This document shows positions 58,648-64,000 of a stretch of 64,000 nucleotides of DNA, piece by piece. Numbering within the stretch: the stretch's first letter is position 1; each line of letters starts with the position of its first letter. This DNA comes from Candidatus Obscuribacterales bacterium (GTDB lineage Bacteria > Cyanobacteriota > Vampirovibrionia > Obscuribacterales > Obscuribacteraceae). The stretch is taken from positions 61,566-125,565 of the forward strand of contig JAIETZ010000007.1 of assembly GCA_019744775.1 (NCBI GenBank), given 5' to 3'. Both the position numbers and the translations under genes were made by a program. Under the pieces are notes generated by a model that worked only from the letters and a program-made list of their open reading frames with translations, did no database searches and was not told the DNA's origin.

Positions 58648-58683
58648 AAGCCGCCGGCAAGGATTCTTCCGGCGGCTTTTTCC
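58648..58683 (+). terminator. intrinsic terminator
   Basis: AAGCCGCCGG and CCGGCGGCTT pair across 11 nt with TTTTCC; 24 nt before the nadD start. Confidence 0.88.
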
Positions 58684-58706
58684 TTTCACACTTGGGAGAC
58701 AAAACC

Positions 58707-59423
58707 ATGCCTAAGAAATCTAAATACAGTACCCACCTTGAACCTTGGATAGTGAAAGAACTACGCAAAATGCAACGGAAACACGGCACTATCGAAGTCA
58801 TCTGCAATGGAGGGACGTTCAGTCCAATTCACCTCGGTCACTTGCTTGTTGCCCAAGCCGCAACAGAACAGTTCGGTATTCATGCAACTCTGTGGATTCC
58901 CAACGGCGATCCACCGCACAAGAAAAACGTGCTTGATAAAGAGCACCGAATTGCCATGGTAAAGAAAGCGACAAAATCCAATCCGCACTTTTTTGTAACT
59001 CGCCTGGAAGCAGATCGTCCCGGCAAGTCGTATACAAATGAGACGCTCAAACAGCTTAGCGAAGAATTGGGACCAAACGTACACTTCAATCTTCTTTTCG
59101 GAGCGGACAACATTTCGCAGCTTGCAGGATGGGACGGCGGACAGGACTATATCCGTCAGTGTCGATTGCTGGTTGCATCCAGAGATACCGGCGATACAAG
59201 CGGCGGGCATCACGACGAAATCGTCGATACGTGGCGCAAACAATTGCCGGGTTATGACATTGAACGCATCAACTGCCCGATGAATTCAATATCAAGCACA
59301 ACGATTCGTGAGTTGATTGCACAAGGACGTTCAATCGAATATTACGTACCTGCCGGAGTCAACAAATACATTCGTAAACACGAACTTTATCTACCACAAA
59401 CCATTCTCAGCGCAGCGAGGTAA
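58707..59423 (+). CDS. nadD: nicotinate-nucleotide adenylyltransferase
   Basis: 238 residues from the ATG after TGGGAGACAAAACC. VICNGGTFSPIHLGHLLVAQAA has the intact HxGH; LWIPNGDPPHKK, HRIAMVKKAT, FNLLFGADNISQLAGWD and SISSTTIRELIAQG complete the NadD set. Converts nicotinate mononucleotide and ATP to deamido-NAD. N-terminal 30 residues are extra compared with standard NadD. Overlap of function with the altered copy at 33103 is possible. Transcribed just before two metal-related genes, probably by chance. Confidence 0.9.
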   Translation: MPKKSKYSTHLEPWIVKELRKMQRKHGTIEVICNGGTFSPIHLGHLLVAQAATEQFGIHATLWIPNGDPPHKKNVLDKEHRIAMVKKATKSNPHFFVTRLEADRPGKSYTNETLKQLSEELGPNVHFNLLFGADNISQLAGWDGGQDYIRQCRLLVASRDTGDTSGGHHDEIVDTWRKQLPGYDIERINCPMNSISSTTIRELIAQGRSIEYYVPAGVNKYIRKHELYLPQTILSAAR

Positions 59424-59428
59424 CTAAC

Positions 59429-60076
59429 ATGGACTGTTGTTCTTCTTATATGGCACCGCAATGGTTGCTCAACCTCTTATCGTTCTTCTTCTTCTCCGGA
59501 TTCGGCTTTTACATGTATCGACTAATTGCCGCGCAAAAGGTAAAGTCTGTATACGGATATGCCGATTGGGAAAACGAAATCGGTCACGGCATCTGCATGC
59601 TTTCCATGGCATCAATGCTCACGCCCAATCTACTGCCGATACCGGCGACGGCTTGGACTTACATCCTCGGCTTTGGCTGTTTGTGGTTTCTGACCAGAGC
59701 GCTCACATGGGGACGCAAACTTCCGTACAACATTTGGTGGTGGGACTGGGCACATGTCGGTATGCTCGGCGGCATGGCCTTGATGTTTCATCCTGTTGAT
59801 CTGGGAGCCTGGTTTGTATTTCTTCAGCAAGCTTTCTGGCTTTGGTTTGCCGGATATTACAGCTATGAGCTTTATCATGATCTGAAGCATCCGAAGTTGT
59901 TCTATCTGGGCTCGGACATTTCTCACCTTTCGATGGGTGTCGCAATGTTTGTAATGACCACGTGGCCGATGGCATTGATGCCCAACATGGATCATTCAAT
60001 GTCCAGCACAACGTCGAACGCTACGCCTGCTATGATGTGCAAAGCTGAATCAGGCTTACCAGGAGACATCCAATGA
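59429..60076 (+). CDS. DUF5134-like multi-span membrane protein
   Basis: 215 residues, seven or so hydrophobic segments. Conserved-looking His residues in membrane context: NEIGHGICMLSMA, WDWAHVGMLGGMALMFHP and DISHLSMGVAMF, plus MDHSM near the end. The pattern matches DUF5134 proteins found beside copper transporters. Met/His residues could bind copper. It overlaps the copper ATPase gene by 4 nt, supporting a joint role in copper handling. Confidence 0.75.
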   Translation: MDCCSSYMAPQWLLNLLSFFFFSGFGFYMYRLIAAQKVKSVYGYADWENEIGHGICMLSMASMLTPNLLPIPATAWTYILGFGCLWFLTRALTWGRKLPYNIWWWDWAHVGMLGGMALMFHPVDLGAWFVFLQQAFWLWFAGYYSYELYHDLKHPKLFYLGSDISHLSMGVAMFVMTTWPMALMPNMDHSMSSTTSNATPAMMCKAESGLPGDIQ

Positions 60077-62295
60077 CATCACACAAGGATCCGGTCTGCG
60101 GCATGACCGTAGAACCTCAATCAGCAAAGGCCCAAGTTGAACACTTGGGCCAGGTGTATTATTTCTGCTACGTCGGCTGTGCTGAGAAATTCAAGGCGGA
60201 TCCGTCTGCCTATCTTGATCCAAATCGCAAGGAAAAGCTCGCAAAAGCTGCTGCAAATTCAGGTAGCGGCTACACCTGCCCGATGCATCCGGAAGTAGTA
60301 AGCGACAAACCCGCAGACTGTCCCTTGTGCGGCATGAGCTTGGAAGCAATGATGCCTGGTGACGATGAGGCAGCAAAAGCCGAAGTAGTGGAAATAAAAA
60401 AACGCCTCTTCGTAAGCGCCGCACTTGCAATTCCAATTTTTGCTCTGAGCATGTCACACATGCTCGGCATAAATATCATTGATCATGCTGCAAACAACTG
60501 GTTGCAATTTGCACTGACAACACCTGTTGTTTTGTGGGCAGCGCAGCCGTTTATTCACCGCGGCTGGCAGTCAATGAAAAACAAAGCACTGAATATGTTT
60601 ACGCTATTGAGTCTGGGAATAGTCATTCCCTATCTCTACAGCGTCTATTCTCTGTTGGCGCAAGCTCCAATACTTTATTTCGAATCAGCCGCAGTAATTA
60701 CAACACTTGCCTGGTTCGGACAGTTACTGGAAGCAAAAGCAAGAGTGCAAAGCGCAAGCGCCGTGAAAGAGCTTGTTTCACTCATGCCATCGGAAGCAAC
60801 CGTCGTCTTGCCTGACGGCAGCCCCCTGGTGATGCAACTGGATCAAATTCCCATTGGTGCTGAAGTTCGCATCAAGCCCGGCGAGCGAATTCCCGTGGAC
60901 GGCAAAGTGCTGGAAGGCGAAAGCTATGTCGACGAAAGCATGCTTACAGGCGAACCAAAACCTGAACCGAAATCTGCCGGGACACTGGTATCAGCAGGCA
61001 CACTTAACGGCAACGGCAGTCTGCTTGTAGAAGTTCAACACATCGGCAACGACACCTTGCTTGCACAGATAATTGCCTTAGTCAGCGAAGCCCTGCGCAG
61101 CAAGCTGCCAGTGCAAAAGCTGGTCGACAAAGTAGCGTCTATCTTTGTACCATTGGTAATTGCAATTGCGGTACTTACATTTGTCGGCTGGGTAGCCAAC
61201 GGCATGCCTGCCGTGCAAGCAATGACAATGGCTGTTGCAGTTCTAGTAATTGCCTGCCCCTGCGCACTCGGACTGGCTACACCAATGTCCGTCATTGTCG
61301 CAGCCGGACGCGCCGCCAAAGCTGGTGTGCTTTTCAAAGACGCTAGCTCGCTGGAAGCTTTGTCGCACATCAACACTCTCGTCATAGACAAAACAGGCAC
61401 GCTTACCGAAGGCAAGATGAGTCTCAAAGAAATTGCAACCATGGGAACAATTGAAGAGAATCAACTGCTTGCGCTGGCTGCGGCCCTTGAAGCACACAGC
61501 GAACACCCGCTGGCTAATGCAGTGCTTACCGAGCAGCAACAACGCAATGGCGCAGTGCTCGCCTGTGATAACTTCAAAATCTTTGCAGGAGAAGGTGTAA
61601 GCGGCATCGTCAACGGACAGGAGATCAAGGTAGGCAGCAAGTCCTTCGCCGGTACTGATACAGAAGACAAATCGGAATCCGACAAGACGGAAATATTCAT
61701 CAGAGTAGACGGAAAGTGTCAGGGAAAACTACACTTTACCGACAAACTACGCCCGGATGCAGTCCAGTCCATCAAGACCCTGCAGAAGAATGGTATCACC
61801 GTCGTGCTTGCCACGGGAGACAAAGAAGGACCAGCAAAAGCAATTGCTGCCGAGGTTGACATTACGGACATACGCTGGGGTCTCATGCCTGCCGACAAGG
61901 GAAATCTTGTCAAAGAATTGCAAGGCAAGGGATTGGTTGTAGCAATGGCCGGCGACGGCATTAACGATGCACCAGCGCTAGCTCAAGCAAATATCGGCAT
62001 CGCCATGGCAACAGGCACAGGTGTAGCCGTTAGCAGTGCTGGAATTGTTCTGCTCAACAGCGACATTGCCGGCATCGTGCGCGCGCACAAAGTAAGCAAA
62101 GCAATGCTCGCCAACATAGCTGAGAATCTATTTCTGGCATTCGGCTACAACGCCCTTGCCATACCTGCTGCTGCTGGTCTCTTGCTACCACTTACCGGTA
62201 TCGCTTTAAATCCAATGGTAGCCGCTGCCGCCATGTCACTCAGCTCTGTATCAGTAATCGCTAACGCTTTGCGCTTACGCGGTCTCAAGCTGTAG
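60073..62295 (+). CDS. copA: copper-translocating P1B-type ATPase
   Basis: 740 residues after CAGGAGACATCCA. Order: YHS domain (about 1-48, DPVCGMTVEP), heavy-metal-binding domain (about 66-95, YTCPMHPEVV and CPLCGMSLE), membrane helices, actuator TGEP, the transport motif CPCALG, phosphorylation DKTGT, hinge GDGINDAPALAQ, and the last helices with GYNALAIP and AAAAMSLSSVSV. These transmembrane residues are those of Cu(I) pumps. It replaces the usual N-terminal HMA domain with YHS plus metal-binding domain. Exports copper from the cytoplasm. Confidence 0.95.
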   Translation: MTSHKDPVCGMTVEPQSAKAQVEHLGQVYYFCYVGCAEKFKADPSAYLDPNRKEKLAKAAANSGSGYTCPMHPEVVSDKPADCPLCGMSLEAMMPGDDEAAKAEVVEIKKRLFVSAALAIPIFALSMSHMLGINIIDHAANNWLQFALTTPVVLWAAQPFIHRGWQSMKNKALNMFTLLSLGIVIPYLYSVYSLLAQAPILYFESAAVITTLAWFGQLLEAKARVQSASAVKELVSLMPSEATVVLPDGSPLVMQLDQIPIGAEVRIKPGERIPVDGKVLEGESYVDESMLTGEPKPEPKSAGTLVSAGTLNGNGSLLVEVQHIGNDTLLAQIIALVSEALRSKLPVQKLVDKVASIFVPLVIAIAVLTFVGWVANGMPAVQAMTMAVAVLVIACPCALGLATPMSVIVAAGRAAKAGVLFKDASSLEALSHINTLVIDKTGTLTEGKMSLKEIATMGTIEENQLLALAAALEAHSEHPLANAVLTEQQQRNGAVLACDNFKIFAGEGVSGIVNGQEIKVGSKSFAGTDTEDKSESDKTEIFIRVDGKCQGKLHFTDKLRPDAVQSIKTLQKNGITVVLATGDKEGPAKAIAAEVDITDIRWGLMPADKGNLVKELQGKGLVVAMAGDGINDAPALAQANIGIAMATGTGVAVSSAGIVLLNSDIAGIVRAHKVSKAMLANIAENLFLAFGYNALAIPAAAGLLLPLTGIALNPMVAAAAMSLSSVSVIANALRLRGLKL

Positions 62296-62330
62296 GTTCC
62301 ATCAATGTAATTCAACAATCCAGATCACTT

Positions 62331-62435
62331 TGTCATTCTGAACGAAGTGAAGAATCTGCCGCGCGAGCAGCACGTGTTATGTAAGTGAACATGCACTGCG
62401 TTCAGACGCGGCAGAATCTTCTTCTGGCACTCATT
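62331..62435. repeat. TGTCATTYYGAG element
   Basis: Left end TGTCATTCTGAACG; inner arms GAAGAATCTGCCGCG and CGCGGCAGAATCTTC are perfect inverted copies. The right outer arm (CTCATTGTC) is decayed. Sits 36 nt after the copper ATPase stop. Confidence 0.7.
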
Positions 62436-62512
62436 GTCCGAATTCAATAACCCAGGCGCAGAAACGCAGCGTTCTACCTTGCCTTCACACAACAACATGA
62501 GGTGCTTTTACT

Positions 62513-62713
62513 ATGACATCAGAGCAAGCAGATGATCCCGAAGAGCAAATTCTTCTGAATGCGATAAAAGAGTGGGGTAAGTCCGAAGAAGGACAACGCG
62601 CAATCCGTGAAGCATTTGAAGAGATATTCGCGGAGACAAAAAAGGAAAATGCAGAACAACGAAAGTTCCGCAAAACACTTAGCGCGCTTTTGAAAAAGCG
62701 TATGACCATTTAG
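62513..62713 (+). CDS. small charged hypothetical protein
   Basis: 66 residues, fully helical and charged (EEQILLNAIKEWGKSEEGQRAIREAFEEIFAETKKENAE), preceded by TGAGGTGC. No Cys, no membrane segment. Not recognised. Confidence 0.55.
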   Translation: MTSEQADDPEEQILLNAIKEWGKSEEGQRAIREAFEEIFAETKKENAEQRKFRKTLSALLKKRMTI

Positions 62714-62836
62714 CCTTTCTAATAGCGTACTTATATCGGCATGTCTCTAATGAGAACGGATCACTCGCGGGTTGTTTGTTCTCAGTCAGCGCGTGCAGGA
62801 ATGAACAATCACAACAATATTAGGAGAACTAACGTT

Positions 62837-63124
62837 ATGACTACTAGACAAACCAAAAGCATTGAAGACTTTGAAGCGCAGTATCGCGATCTGGATAAGC
62901 GAATAAAGGATGCACTAGACAAAAAAGACAGGGAGATGATCTGTACCGATGGACTTGGAGCTGTTGGTCAAGCCATGGACTTAGTTGTCGCCGCGCGCGA
63001 GTTGAAGGCTGTAGAACAGTTGCTGGAATTGGCAAAACTGCCACCGGAAGCTATCACGTCGGCCTTAGCTGAGGTTATTCAGCAGCAACTCAAAGCGGCA
63101 GAAAGAGAACTAAAGTCCAGCTAA
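62837..63124 (+). CDS. small helical hypothetical protein
   Basis: 95 residues from the ATG after TAGGAGAACTAACG. Helical: FEAQYRDLDKRIKDALDKKDREM, then LKAVEQLLELAKLPPEAITSAL and a Gln/Lys/Glu-rich end. Not recognised. The preceding space has a GAGAACGG...TTGTTCTC hairpin (62750-62784). Confidence 0.6.
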   Translation: MTTRQTKSIEDFEAQYRDLDKRIKDALDKKDREMICTDGLGAVGQAMDLVVAARELKAVEQLLELAKLPPEAITSALAEVIQQQLKAAERELKSS

Positions 63125-63152
63125 GCCATAAATTCAATCGGAGACTATGACC

Positions 63153-63776
63153 ATGGAATATGAAAAATCGAGGCATCAACAAAGCGAGAAGGAAATCAGA
63201 GCGGGATTATATTTTGTCGTTTTACAGGAATTCGTTCCTGAAGGATCCCGCGGTGGCATGCCTCTCACATTAAAGGCCGGAGATTATTTCTCCATACAAG
63301 AAGTGCAGGAAAATGGATTTCGTGTTCATTCCGGCAGTATGTCCGTGTATGTAGACAATACTCAAATAAAGCCCTTCGGAAAATTGGTGGCGACTGAAGA
63401 AGAGGCTATTCGCGATACGGAAGAACTAAGACGCGAGCGCTTTATCAACCGGTTTGGCTACGAACCAGGTCTTTCAAAATTGGGCGATGTTCGTACATCA
63501 CAAATCTTGGCTATCAGTTGTGGATCGTCAGGCTATCAGGACTGGGAGATTTACTTTAGCGAAAAGTCAAAGTGCATTGAAGTGTGCGTAGAGGGTTGCA
63601 ACGGTGCAACATACACCAGTCGCGAAAAACCAGACGGATCAACGACTCTTCATCCTGAATTGGATCAAGCATTTCAGTTGCTCAGGAAAGGCGAGTATAA
63701 ACACCCGGATCCGGATAGGCATGAAAGAAGAAGGCTTGCAACAAATGCCTGGATGCGTGCGTTGGACGGACGATAG
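63153..63776 (+). CDS. hypothetical protein
   Basis: 207 residues. The ATG at 63153 is preferred over 63147 for spacing from CGGAG. The N-terminal part looks like a small beta barrel (GLYFVVLQEFVPEGSRGGM; KAGDYFSIQEVQENGFRVHSGSMSVYV), followed by charged helices and a block with Cys residues (AISCGSSGYQDWEIYFSEK; IEVCVEGCNGATY). Soluble. Not recognised. Confidence 0.6.
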   Translation: MEYEKSRHQQSEKEIRAGLYFVVLQEFVPEGSRGGMPLTLKAGDYFSIQEVQENGFRVHSGSMSVYVDNTQIKPFGKLVATEEEAIRDTEELRRERFINRFGYEPGLSKLGDVRTSQILAISCGSSGYQDWEIYFSEKSKCIEVCVEGCNGATYTSREKPDGSTTLHPELDQAFQLLRKGEYKHPDPDRHERRRLATNAWMRALDGR

Positions 63777-63959
63777 GACCATCAGCATCCGCCGCGACGT
63801 ACGAAGCACACAAATCCCTTTCTCATTCCGAAGACTTTAACCTGAGGAATCTTCCAGCAGATCAATGAAGTTCGCTAAGACGCGCATTGACTCATCAAAA
63901 ATCTAACCCTTGACGAACTGTTGCCTCATTTAAAAACTAACCCCAGAAGGGGGAAAGAA

Positions 63960-64000
63960 ATGAGGTTAAAGATGAGCAAACGGGGAAGGCAAGAGCTGCT
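63960..64000 (+). CDS. start of a transposase/integrase gene (cut by window edge)
   Basis: The reading MRLKMSKRGRQEL follows AGGGGGAAAGAA and matches the usual first residues of a DDE integrase-catalytic transposase group (basic start followed by an 'ELL' helix). Upstream, AAATCTAACCC and AAAAACTAACCCC (63899-63943) look like a doubled end of an insertion sequence. Only 13 codons are visible, so the call is tentative. Confidence 0.4.
   Translation, partial: MRLKMSKRGRQEL

Overview
The window looks like the chromosome of a Gram-negative (diderm) bacterium of medium GC content. It has OmpA-type peptidoglycan binding, lipobox signals, Sec signal peptides and strong AGGAGG-type ribosome binding sites, but no rRNA or tRNA gene by which to place the organism. 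The many hypothetical proteins and the dispersed palindromic repeats would fit a poorly sampled lineage such as non-photosynthetic Cyanobacteria relatives (Obscuribacter/Melainabacteria type). That placement is a guess, not something the sequence proves.

Region 1 (1-8.1 kb, + strand) is a compact envelope module: the C-terminus of an OmpA-like protein (probably a binding-protein/OmpA fusion), a membrane hairpin plus coiled-coil protein, a PspA/IM30-like coiled coil, a full NitT/TauT-type ABC importer (lipoprotein, permease, ATPase) and a two-domain AAA+ ATPase overlapping the ATPase gene. Region 2 (8.2-16.9 kb) is a string of small, mostly unrecognised + strand genes. Inside it lie duplicated cassettes of about 1 kb, each starting with an 18-bp core placed at the preceding stop codon; two carry a leader hairpin and a short secreted Cys-containing peptide, and a third peptide copy is reduced to its last 14 codons. 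Region 3 (17-20.6 kb) has maintenance-type genes: a leaderless orphan RHH gene, a YefM-YoeB pair, a KorB/DUF3102-like protein and an RHH protein.

Region 4 (20.7-40.3 kb) is rich in hydrolases and damaged enzymes: a 2OG-Fe dioxygenase, a pseudo-S41 and an active S41 protease, a tandem M16 protease, a histidine phosphatase, two further HExxH metallopeptidases, two free Clp-N proteins, a secreted DUF900 alpha/beta hydrolase, an adenylyltransferase with an altered HxGH motif, an EEP-fold enzyme, a subtilase and an isochorismatase-fold pseudoenzyme. Region 5 (40.4-48.6 kb, - strand) is a PrkA-YeaH-SpoVR stress operon with two divergent PrkA proteins. Region 6 (49.1-64 kb) contains a GIY-YIG nuclease gene bounded by the same terminal inverted repeats as dispersed palindromes elsewhere, GH14 and GH57 glucan enzymes, a FitAB/VapBC-type pair, a gene with a structured leader, a four-repeat lipoprotein, NadD, a copper ATPase pair and the start of a transposase.

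Two repeat families run through the window: a 19-bp palindrome GGGCGCATGCAATGCGCCC (ten copies) and elements bounded by TGTCATTYYGAG. A further trait is that more than a dozen genes have a terminator-like hairpin with a T-run only 20-60 nt before their start codon. The strongest candidates for undescribed biology are the GIY-YIG element with its non-autonomous relatives, the core-bounded secreted-peptide cassettes, and the upstream hairpin architecture.
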